Positions 1 through 10,289 of a DNA stretch of 64,000 bases are shown here, piece after piece; the stretch's first letter is position 1; every line of letters starts with the position of its first letter. This stretch comes from Lingula anatina (lineage: Eukaryota > Brachiopoda > Lingulata > Lingulida > Lingulidae). Below the pieces are notes generated by a model. That model searched no databases and was not told where the DNA came from. It saw nothing but the letters and a program-made list of their open reading frames with translations. The stretch lies in the NCBI RefSeq assembly GCF_001039355.2, contig NW_019775545.1, positions 250,341-314,340 on the forward strand. The letters are read 5' to 3'. Position numbers and translations under genes: made by a program.

Positions 1-68
<68 letters not shown>
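1..68. repeat. (TA)n microsatellite at window edge
   Basis: The first 68 bases are an uninterrupted TA dinucleotide repeat. Its true length is unknown because the window begins inside it. Confidence 0.95.
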
Positions 69-70
<2 letters not shown>

Positions 71-241
71 CCCAAGGGTACATTGTAAAAACTTTTTTAC
101 ATCAAATCTCCCAAGGTTTAAATCTATAGCTGAAAAATTATTATTTAAAATCAATTATGCAATTTAATTCAATGAATCTGAATCAGTAAAATATTTACAA
201 ATCTGTAAAAAAGGCCAAGCAGAATTATCTGCAGAAAGCCT

Positions 242-401
242 AGGCCTGTAGCCAGCAAATTTTGAAAGGCCCTAGGAGTCTTTTCTCTGAAATTAGATCT
301 TGTACCTTGAAACCTTTGTGTACCCACGTGTAGATCAAAATTTACCCACAGCGAACTCTGAGCCCCTGAGCCCCCCCCCCCATCCCCCTGGCTACAGGCC
401 T
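242..401. mobile_element. MITE with GGCC(T/C)GTAGCCAG termini, copy 1
   Basis: Perfect 14-bp terminal inverted repeats lie at 242-255 (AGGCCTGTAGCCAG) and 388-401. The interior carries a C-run at 371-381. A second copy at 56687-56856 shares the termini and interior landmarks (a GTACC...TAGATCAAA...TTTACCCA order). There is no coding capacity. Open frames over this stretch on both strands are by-products of the element. No clear target-site duplication flanks this copy. Confidence 0.8.
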
Positions 402-1544
402 GGCAGATGTACCAGTACATGCTTTTCCCTTCTGCGCCACTGCTATACGCATTATATGTGTTACTATAGTGAACTTGATGAGACATGTTGGGGAATTTAA
501 CATGGAGGTCGTGTTCATAGTTTCATAGTTAGATATTTATTTGGCAACAGATATCGAACTTCATAAAAGGGAACTGTACGTGCTGCACGATTTGATAACA
601 TTCAGGGATTTTAAAAATAAAATCTGACCACTACACTGTTGTAAATATCTTGCAAGGTTTACGTAAAATAATCGTAATAATTTTGTGGCAGTATACAACA
701 AAACCAGTGATATGACTGTGTACATAACTACAGGTAATTTAATCTGCAGACAATCAATGCCGCCAACGGAGAAGCATTGTGATATGAATAACCTCTCTCT
801 ATTAATTTGTTGATGTCAAAAAGTAATCCGCTTCTTGAACGATATTTGCTGTTTGAAAACGGTTTCGAATTTGATACATCCATCAGAATACAAAACGAAA
901 CTGCAATGCACAGCCCCGTCTATTTAATGGCTAATTCTAGCTACTGATAAGAAACGAACATTACCTTCGACCTCGGGGCGCTTATTTCGTTGTCAGGAGC
1001 TCTTTTGTGGAAGGAGGTTTGAAAACGCGTGCACCTGTTCACAATCTGAATGTCTGCAATCTTGTGGAGGGAAGCTCGTAAATTTCGTAGGTATATTCAT
1101 TGTGTATTTTTCAATGCATAATAACGCATTATTCGGAGATTTGTATTCATAAAAAGTCATCAAATGCTAGGCAATGTATTTGGTGCAATTGGGTTCGTGA
1201 AACGCATTTTAAAACGAGACGATGGGACTGGAGGCTGGGGGGGGGGGGGGGGGTCAGTTGCTTTGCCAGAGATGGAACAAGTCCTACTCAAAGTTAATAA
1301 AATAATTTAGTATTTTAAAAGAAAAAAGTAAATGTGAATGTTTCTTTTTTTATGTTGCAGGAGGTCTAGGGTTAATAAAAAGTACTTATATTTTTTGCTT
1401 TTGAATACATTTCAGCAGTTACAATATAAATTATCAAAGAACATGGTACCAAATGTATATTGTATAAATATAAAGCAAGCCCCCCGATACTGTGTTTCAG
1501 ATACCCCTGTATCAATGTAGAGCTATCGCATTCATTGAATACAG
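402..1544. other. 5' flank of the LACTB-like gene, no gene seen
   Basis: I see no supported coding exon here. The stretch holds a 17-base G run at 1237-1253. The sequence ending at 1544 (TTGAATACAG) looks like a splice acceptor directly before the ATG, so a 5' untranslated exon may lie somewhere in this region, but none can be placed. Confidence 0.5.
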
Positions 1545-4500
1545 ATGGATCCTGACAGCGAACATCATCTCACTGGAAAGAGATCAAAACTGGACTTTGA
1601 TATTGAAATACATGACATAGGCACGTGTACCAGGACATGTGTAGATAAACCATTTCCTAACCAGAGTGAAAGAGACAGCAAATCCACAGCTTGCCACAGA
1701 ACAGAGGCAACATCTGAAATTATTCATGACGATTTCATAAGGAGAAATAATGAATCCCAGTGGGGCTTGGCAAACAGTGGCAAAATTGTTGAAGCTGAAC
1801 TCAAAGAGGATCTTCCTACACGCTACATTGACTTTCAGCCTCAGGGAGAGGTGTTCACAGAAGACTCAGCCACAGCATTAAAAACCGGAAATACATTCTG
1901 GGGTAATTAAACATTTGTAAAAGCAAGGGATACCTTTAAACGAAACCATTGATTTGTTCAGAATGATATTACTAGGTTCCATAAATTATTTCATGTGTAA
2001 TCTAGATTTCCATAATGAACTAGATTTCCATAAGCCAAAGTTTTGGCTGCAGGTTGTGCATTCAACAATTTTAATTGTAGATACTGATTGACTGTTACTG
2101 AAGGTGAGATATGTTATACTTCAGGTACTGAGTCTCCACATCCCAACACTCCATCCCCAGATTACATGACAGCATTCAATGACGTCTTGGTGACCTTCAT
2201 GAAGGAACAAAACATCCCTGGTCTTAGCCTGGCTCTAGGGAAAGATGGGGAGGTGGTATATACGCAGGGTATGTGGAATAATATTGGGTTAAAAAGGTCC
2301 AGAAGCCAGTACATAGCTTGAATTAACAATGAAGGATATAAGCTGTGACATACAGAAAGTGTTTTGAATGATATCTGTGAATTGTCAAATTAAAGAAAGC
2401 TAAACTGGCAATTGACAGTGGAAGACATGCTGAAGATGAATTGTAATTTAATCTAATTAATTATTATTTATAAGAAAAGAGGAGCCTGGCTTTTAGAATC
2501 CTAATTAAAATTTCATTTATTATTCAGTTGAAACAATTGTTTCATTTTATTTTTATCTGTTTATGTATGTATTTAGTTTTTGGCTGCAGGTTATGGGCAA
2601 GGAGGAAGATCAAAGAACGTTGTCCCCTCCTCCATTTTCCGTATCGCCAGCATCAGCAAGACGTTGACTGCTGTGGCTGCTCTCACTCTGGTGGAGGAAG
2701 GAAAACTGAACCTGAATGGCAAAGTATTTGGACCCAAAGGTACAGTACTGCAAAAGAGACATTCTCAAGCTTGTTGAAATATTCCCAATTTATATTTTTC
2801 TTTGAATGCCTAGCTAGTTGTTCTGGCAAAAAAGTTCAAAGCAAGGGAAAAATGCTAGCATGACTGAACGTTATATTTCCTTTTGGACACCTATATTGTA
2901 ATATATACCAGTGTTTTACCATTTATCATAGATAAAAAAATTAATAAGGATACTTTTCATCATATTTAATCAGAAAATTAATTCAAAGTCACTTTTTCAT
3001 TTTCTCAATTACGGGTTTATAATTGAACATAATATTCAAATCAATTGGTTTCTTTGTGACTGCAAAGAAGAAACATTTTTAAAATAATGGTCTATTGACC
3101 TCATTCAAGTCATTCTACGTAAATATTGCTTCCTGTTACAAGGCATTCTCTCCAGATTCAGTCCAGCAGTGAGAAGTGACAGGAGACTACTTCAGATCAC
3201 AGTGAGGCACCTGTTGCAGCACTCCGCTGGCTGGGACTTTGACGTTATAGGAGATCCCATGTACTACAGACACGTAGGGGCCATTTTAAATGAGCCAGAA
3301 CCTGTGTCACCTGAAACTCTCATCAAGTATATGATGACACAGAAATTGCAGTTCACTCCAGGTAGTTATATATATAAGTAAGATAAAATGTCTTTGGATC
3401 ACAGTCAACAACTTGAAGGAGTACAAACACAGCCACAAAGGAACCCACCTCTTAGTTTTTTTAGGAAGGTAGGGACCCAGGGTTATTCAGTTTTGGAAAT
3501 GGCCTCTTTTCATTTTCATTTTTGGTGATTTCTTTAAGAAGACATTTTTTTATATACAGACACAGTGTAGCTTGTACATATAGTCATCACCTGTGTCTGT
3601 CATTGTTAGCAGTGGCTTCATGCATTTTCATCATTTACACAATTTGTGGAAAGCTGTGTGACATATTATTACATTTTTTCTGTGGTTTCAGGGACAAAAC
3701 ATTCCTACTGCAATTTTGGTTATCTTGTCTTGGGCCAGGTGATAGAAGTGGCATCTGGTGTCAGATATGAAGACTATCTGAGACAAGTGTTGCCGAAAGC
3801 TGGCATCACCAGTGTCCGAGTGGGAAAAACCAGAAAAGAAGATGCCTTTGAAGATGAGGTTTGATTTGTTGCATCCTATGATTTTGATAAATATAAATTG
3901 AGATGAATATTTGGAATACCTGCATATTTGTATATTAAGAATACTTGGCACTATGCAGATAAAATGCAATTAAGTTTGTGCATAGGCTGTTTGATCACAC
4001 CCAAATCAAACAGAAAGTTTCCATATATTAAACATAAATTCCTCTATTCATTTTCCTTTTGTGTCTGCTAATATAATTCATCTGTTTCCATGTATAGGTG
4101 GAGTACTATGCCTTCCCTCCTAATGACACTGTGGATTCAGTCTTCCCAGGAGAGGGGAGGGTCTCAGCACCCTACGGCGCCTTCTGTCTCGAGGATGACG
4201 CCCCAGTGGGAGGACTGGTCTCCACTGCCGAGGAGTTGATCAAATTCTTCTACGCTATTGACGGCATGGGATCAGTGCAACTGATAAGTCAGGAATCGTT
4301 CAGTTTGATGCTTGAGAGGCCGAAATTTGTAAAAGGGAAGGAGAGTTGGTACGGCATGGGACTGGAAGTGATGGATTCTGGGAAAACCTGGGAGCACACG
4401 GGCGGAATGGACGGCACCACGTCCACGTTGACACATGACTGCAGTGGGTTTACCTGGGCCTGCCTGTGTAACTGCTGGGTAAATGACACAGACCTGAGCA

Positions 4501-5414
4501 GTGTTATAAGGTACGCACTCAGCAAGGTGGGCAGCTGGTCCCCATACAACACAGTTATACCTGGGTTTAGATTTGCTGATGTTATATCTAAAGATAAATT
4601 AAACATGGTGAAGATTCTTGTCAAGGAAAATGAGTTATCGGATATGTTACAGAGTGTTAAGGAACTTGCTTGTTACCAGGCAACGTGGATAGACGGATAT
4701 ATGTTTGAGAACGGTCTCTACTTCAATGTCTCTTGGACTAGACAGAGGCAGGTGACTCAGGTCTTATATAACCAGACAGAGGTAGAAATATTATCTCTTC
4801 TCGAGGATATATCAAATTCAAATCTGATACCAATACATTTAGATTCTTATATTAAAAAAGACTGTGTTTGTTTTGCCCTTATTTCTAAAGAGACAGATCC
4901 TAAAGAAAATTTGATCCAGGAATGGAAAATTCACTTAAATCTGGAGACATCATCACATGCCAAAATCCAAGAAGAATATAAAAAACACAATATTTATCTT
5001 CAGGTTTGTTGTGTTTTAAATTTCAACAACGTGACCAGCATAACAACTCTGTATTTAAGAAAAATTAACAAAACGTGTGATGTATGGTCAAAATATGACT
5101 TGACTAAAGACCAATATGAAAAAGAATTCAACAGACATGCAAGATATGGGCATTTACTGGCATACGTCAAAGCTTATCAAGATGGTGATAGGAATAAATT
5201 TAGCGCAATTTGGACTAATCCGGGACCTTATATCTATTCTTCCTCACACCATCTTTCTAAATATGGTCTGTATGTGGATCTGTGGTCGTATGCAGAGAAG
5301 AATTTCCAGGTGTCATGTCTAAGTGGCTACGTGTCTGAAGATGACTACCTAAGTTATGTGGTGGCCTGGAAGAAGCCATGTAAACCTGGAGCTGTGGCCT
5401 CAAACCAACTGTAG
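1545..5414 (+). CDS. LACTB-like serine hydrolase (beta-lactamase/S12 fold) with C-terminal repeat region
   Basis: Six exons join in phase: 1545-1902, 2125-2268, 2590-2739, 3143-3361, 3692-3858, 4098-5414, giving 784 residues. All introns are GT-AG. An in-frame TGA at 1536-1538 precedes the ATG. Residues 1-120 match nothing I recognise. The hydrolase domain spans about 130-480. It carries the three S12/class C catalytic motifs: SISK (S188 nucleophile, K191), YCN (Y296-N298) and HTGG (446-449). From about residue 560 the protein holds two or three degenerate units with a hydrophobic-GY pattern followed by an AIW or VAW core. They resemble the tandem repeats (BTRD1 type) fused to beta-lactamase-like domains in polyglycine hydrolases. 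I see no signal peptide or membrane segment, so the location is unclear. The substrate is unknown. Vertebrate LACTB is a mitochondrial filament-forming protease without this tail, so this is a paralogous family member rather than LACTB itself. A Tc1-like element begins 184 bp after the stop. Confidence 0.9.
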
Positions 5415-5597
5415 TTCTTATGTCTGGATTTACATTTTTAATACAGATAATTTAAAGCAGAAATAAGAGTTTGTTTTTTTATATTTCCCCTCTAATGTTT
5501 GCGAAAATAATAAGCAAATTTTACTTTACTTTCTTAGCTGACGTTGGCGTGATTTTGGGAATCTGGACCACATGGCAAAGCAATTTCCCCAGGTACA

Positions 5598-7261
5598 TAC
5601 AGGGTTACCACTTAATATGGAATATTATTTTTTGGCGAGTAAATTTTCTACAAAATATTTATTTTCTCTCTAACTACTTTAAATCCAGAGCTGAGGTGTC
5701 ACTCCATGTGTAGCCAGGTGTGTTACCTTATTACCACACAACTCTCGAAACAATTGATGTATGCAGTTGCATGTTCTGTGGTCAGAAATGTGAGGGGTGG
5801 TCTTTTCGGCAATTTCTGCCCTTGTATAAAAACGCATGGGTTTGGTCAATCTTTGGAGTGTGTTTAGAGAAGCAACAAAGGGATCGCTCTGAAACTTGAC
5901 AGGTACCTTATTGAAGACATGGTTCGACAGCTAAGCAACGCAGCTTACTATGGAACTCTTGCTCTCAGAGAAAATGTCCAGAAACGGACAGCCATTGCCA
6001 GGTAATTCAACATTTATCAGGAACCGTTTGTAAAGTCCTCCAAAGAAATGATGCAACAGGGGCACCTACTCCAATACCTCGACCAGGGTGTCCGCGTATC
6101 ACACCAAGAAGACAGGATCGCCTTCTCCTTAGAGGACGCCGTGCTTGTCGTACAAAGGCAACCAGTGTCCTCAGAAAAGAGAGGCAGAATGTCATTCAAA
6201 CGCCCGTTTCAAGGTCAATCGTGAACAAGAGATTACTGCAAGCAGGTTAATTTGCACGAAGGCCAGTAGGGAAACCACTGTTAACAGCAGGTCATATACA
6301 GCGACGTCTGCAATGGGCTGGGGACCACGTGCGTTTGCAGCCAAAACACTGGAATCACGTCGTTTTCAGTGATGAGGCCAGATATGGATTTTTTAGGGTT
6401 GATGGTCGAATCCGTGTCCACCGACGTGTACGAGGGGCATAAAACGATGATTGTGTACTGCCTAGGGTGCAAGCAGGGGATTGTAACGTCTCTGTTTGGG
6501 GAGCATTTCATGTCGGTGCCCAGAACCAGTTGGTTTTTCTAAGAGGCAACCTCAGCCAGGATTCCTACAGAGACATTCTACAGCAAACGATACTTCGATT
6601 GGTAAGAGCCATCTTCAGGAACAACTTTGTGTACCAAGACGACTGCGCAACCCCACATCGAGGCCGCGGAATCACTGTTTTTCTTCGAAACCAATGGGTT
6701 CAGCAACTGCCCTGGCCAACAAACTCTCCAGATATGAACCCAATTGATTAACTTTGGGCAAAAGTAACTCACAGAATTAATAGCTATGGTCATCGGCCGG
6801 TAAATAGTGATGAACTGCGACAGGCAAATATCACTGCGTGGAATGATATCCCCATCCAAACTCTAAAAAACGTGTCGCAGGGTATGCCATGGAGGATGAG
6901 GGCGCTGCAAGCGGCTGCTGGAGGTCATACCCGCAATAATTGACTTTTAATGATTTAATGTAGTGAGTTCTTTGACTGTGTAACACATCACTGTCCGGAG
7001 GCTATCATTTTCTTTAATATCTTAGCTTAAAGTTAATACTGACATCAAACTGTTGATATGGTTTTCTGGGGGTGTCCCTTTCTTTTGAATGGCATCTTAT
7101 GTCAGATTTGATATCATTGACCAAAATATCTCACAACAGAAGACTGGATGTTTTTATTACTCAGTGGTATACTTTTTTAATGACTCAAGCCAAAAAAAAT
7201 TTAATCAGCACTCAAAAATAACAATGATAAAAAATATTCCATATTAAGTAGCAACCCTGTA
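5598..7261 (+). mobile_element. Tc1/mariner-type DNA transposon, full length but inactivated
   Basis: Terminal inverted repeats of 29 bp (5598-5626 and 7233-7261, counting the TA) differ at two positions. They begin TACAGGGTT on each strand. The TA dinucleotides at 5598-5599 and 7260-7261 are the target-site duplication typical of Tc1/mariner, so the element proper is 5600-7259 (1660 bp). It encloses a degenerate transposase in the plus orientation. It lies between the LACTB-like gene and the 3' end of the homeobox gene, possibly inside the former's 3' untranslated region, since no canonical AATAAA is seen between 5415 and 5597. Confidence 0.95.
5919..6943 (+). pseudogene. Tc1-like transposase, nonsense-riddled
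   Basis: From about 6080 to the TGA at 6941-6943 one frame reads as a Tc1-family transposase with three premature stops: TAA at 6246-6248, 6440-6442 and 6749-6751. The probable start at 5919 is in another frame, so one frameshift lies between about 6000 and 6080. Landmarks in order are FSDEARY (first catalytic D, codon 6371), YQDDCATPH (second catalytic D, probably codon 6641), PWPTNSPDMNPID and a C-terminal GGHTRNN. The last acidic residue is D (codon 6746) where Tc1 elements carry E. It lies 34 residues after the second D, and the next codon is a stop. The protein cannot be active as written. Confidence 0.93.
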
Positions 7262-7825
7262 ACTTTACAAAGGCAACCGTCTTACCACAGGGGAAATAAT
7301 AGAAAATATTTGCTTGTTTTAGGTTTTAGCAGTCAGTCACCCTTGAAAGATGGAGAAAAAGAACAAAATGGCTTGATAAAAATGGACTTTGTCGCTGTCT
7401 TTATTTTTCTTAGTAACACTATTTGACAAATATTTGCAGTAAGTCATTATTGGCATACGTGGCTCTGATGGACATAACTGATGTAAGTAATAATGCTCTT
7501 AACTTTGAAAATCGGCCACACACATTTCATAAACATTAACAAACATTCACACAGTTTCTATTTAATTTATTTAGTTTCAGTTTATAATTTTACAAGATGA
7601 AATATTTTGGTTTCTCAATGTTAACCTAACTACTCTGTGTTGACTTGAACGTAACGCACGACTTCACTTTTGCACTTCTGCCATATACTCGTATGTCTTG
7701 CTACAACAATTAGCTAAGGTCTAACAACTAACTTATTGGTGCAAAACGCTGAATCACACGCAAAAAGTCTGCATCCCACTACATGATATGTATAACACTG
7801 TGCAACATTCATAAGGTAGCGTCTC
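7262..7825 (-). other. 3' untranslated/flanking region of the homeobox gene
   Basis: No coding sequence is seen. The stretch lies between the right end of the Tc1-like element and the homeobox stop codon. It is AT-rich and contains two reverse-strand AATAAA hexamers (7566-7571 and 7400-7405). Confidence 0.6.
7566..7571 (-). terminator. Candidate poly(A) signal for the homeobox gene
   Basis: Reverse-strand AATAAA lies 255 bp past the stop codon. A second AATAAA at 7400-7405 is an alternative. No transcript evidence is available. Confidence 0.45.
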
Positions 7826-10116
7826 TTACGCTGCTTGACAGTCCGTTTTGACAGTCTTTTCAGAAGGTACCTTTGGTGCCGTCATAGTTAAAGTATTGGC
7901 AACGGCAAGCGGTTGTTCTGGCAGGTCTGTGGGTGGTAGATGCAAGGATGCCCATAAAGAGTTACTGCCGTTTGAGTTGACCGCGGTGGTAGCTGGCATG
8001 TCCGACATTCCAAGCCACGGTATGGTGGTGGCAGCGGCGTTTACAGTGGGACCAAGCTTGAGCGGGTCTGAAGAAAACAGGGATCCGTGTTTCTCCGTCG
8101 ACGTGAGTGGGTACAGCGTTGATGGCGTCACTGGCGGGAGAGTGGGCGTGGTCAGAGGCGACATCAGACCCCAGTGGTTGAACGAAGGAGGATACCCGTT
8201 AGAAGCCATGGGCGGAAACTGAAAGCTCCCACCACGCGCTGACGGCAGTGGAGAATATTGCAGGACAAAGTTGGATGGCGGCAACCCGTACAAAGGTGGC
8301 ATTAAATACCCCGCAGAGTTGAGTCCATTGTACATGGGGCTCATCTGAAACATGGGCGAGTAGGGAATCACACCGCCGCCACTTGGGGCAGGTGAGACAG
8401 ACGCCGGTGCTGGCAGCTGAGATGGCAAAGGGGGTGGTCTGCGTTTGGACTTAGGCGTCTTGCGAGGCACCTTGGAGGCCTCCTCGGACATGCCGTTATC
8501 GTGGTTCTCCTTGCGTTTTCCATACTTGGGGGCTTGTTGTTTGCGGCCGGCATTTTCTTCCGAATCGCTAGACTGTGGTGAGGAGCCCGTTGAATTTGGA
8601 GATGACCCTGTCTTGATTGACCGTCTTGTTCTCGATCGCTTGTTTTGGAACCACACCTAAAGTTAAATAAATATTTGCTATGTACTTCTTTTTTTTTTTC
8701 ACGCACAAACGTTAAAATAGTATGTACGACGAAATTATTAGTGTATATGAAATCTAGATCCCTGGATATCATACTGTTATCGTCACACAGTGAATTGGAT
8801 TTCTATATTTATAAACGTGAATTAAATTGATGTATTTAAAAGAAAAAGTTTGCCCAATCAAATTCATTTTATTGGTGACAAGGGAACAGATATCTCTTTG
8901 CCTTAAAAAATTACTATGATATATGTTATATTTGATTAATTTACATGAGAACTCCTTAGTGTAGCATATTGCCGAAATCTGATCATTCTGCACCTCACCT
9001 GTATTCTGGCCTCCGTAATCCGCAGTTCTTCTGCAAGTTCCTCTCTTTTGTTGATGTCAGGGTATTGCTCCTTCTCAAAGGCGTCTTCTAGTCTCGCTAG
9101 CTGCTCCTCTGTGAACTGAATACGTGATCTCCTCTGGCGGCGTCGCGGGGGTCTGCTCACGTGCAGCAGGGTGGACGCACTGTCGTCCGAGAGACGTTGC
9201 TCCGAGGAATCAGAGTCCTGCCAGTCATCTATGATGAAAATGAAAGAATTGAAATTAATAGATGCAAAAGGGACGAATTATAAGTAAGCAATATCAGTGA
9301 AAGCGGATTTAATCGTAATTTGAATTTCAAAATTCACTACTTTTGAGATTCATTAATGTCGATGAACGAAGTTCTTTAAGTCAATTGGTTTATTAGGTTT
9401 ATTCCAAATAAATCGTATTTAGTGCACTCAATAATTCTGTAAGCTGTAATCCTCAACATTTTCTGCATTCAAAACATGCATTGTGGGATAATTATTGCGT
9501 TTCTTTCGCATTGTGATTGTGATCATTTGCACCAATGGTTGATTTAAAAAGTTCAATATTTTGTTGCTAAGTTCCTTAGCGTTATCGCCAAAAAGTCGGA
9601 AAAGATCATTGAGTGGAAATACTACAGCATTTGAAAAGCTGATGATTTGTAAGAAAGTTGATCGCGTAAGCCGAATATTTTTTCTTTTGTTGAGTTCATC
9701 TTCAGAATGCCCAATATGTGTGCACAAACACCTTAGCAAAGGACCAAGACTACAATCTTAAATCTCCATGTCAACATTGAGGTATGGAGAGCCAGATTGC
9801 ACGTCCAAAAAGTGGTTTAACCTAAATATACCAGTACAGTTTACAAAAAGATATGATTCTCTACATTCTCCACGTCTTAAAAGTATGAAAAAAATGTCCT
9901 CCAGGAAAGCATTATTTCAAACTTTAAATGAACCTGCCTTTTAATGTGTGGAATGATTTTTCTTTTATTGTTTAAGATTACAAACAGTTTTTAATTACCT
10001 TTCTCAAATCCCAGTATTTGATTAATGGAATGCTTGGCCGGTCGCACGAACTGTTGCGTGTCTTGGTCGTAGATCAGTTTCCCCGTGTCTTCTCCTCCTT
10101 GAACTTGAGCTGCCAT
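7826..10116 (-). CDS. PRD-class homeodomain transcription factor with octapeptide motif
   Basis: Three exons on the minus strand join in phase: 10116-9999, 9228-8999 and 8656-7826, encoding 392 residues. The ATG has an in-frame upstream TAG (10140-10138) and G at -3 and +4. Residues 29-36 read HSINQILG, close to the Pax/PRD octapeptide and eh1 repression motif that recruits Groucho/TLE. The homeodomain spans residues 71-130, with diagnostic F78, L86, F90, W118, F119, N121 and R123. Position 50 is Q. The intron falls between homeodomain residues 46 and 47, the classic PRD-class position. Helix 3 reads [12 protein letters not shown], where most PRD-like proteins have QNRRAK. The rest is low-complexity: a Ser-rich stretch, basic residues, then a Pro-rich and hydrophobic C-terminus. 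No OAR motif is seen. A nuclear repressor is likely. I cannot name the orthology group: Hesx/Anf-like and lineage-restricted spiralian PRD genes are both possible. Confidence 0.93.
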
Positions 10117-10199
10117 CGCAGTAGCAGAGAGATAGCACTAGTAGGTGATGATCGAATGGAAATAAAATTATGAAGTGCCAAATTGATAATTGCACGGAG

Positions 10200-10207
10200 T
10201 TTATAAA
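10200..10207 (-). promoter_or_regulatory. TATA box of the homeobox gene
   Basis: The reverse strand reads GTTTATAAAC, with a TATAAA core about 85 bp upstream of the ATG at 10116. This would place transcription start near 10170 and give a short untranslated leader. An E-box with CACGTGAC lies about 75 bp farther upstream (around 10275). Confidence 0.55.
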
Positions 10208-10289
10208 CAGGGGTCTGGTTTACTACGAGATGTGTGGGCGACACTTTTGACGTCTTTTTATTGGATAATGGCGGTAGCACGTGACGCCA

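Noticed and set aside
169-500. Open frames on both strands around 169-500
   Set aside because: They lie across the GGCC(T/C)GTAGCCAG MITE and its C-run; no family resemblance or splice context.
8368-8772. Minus-strand open frame of 134 codons overlapping the homeobox third exon
   Set aside because: It is in another frame of the verified homeobox exon and crosses its splice acceptor.
9158-9160. GTG at 9160 as a homeobox start
   Set aside because: The exon extends to an acceptor at 9228 and joins in phase to a true ATG exon with the octapeptide motif.
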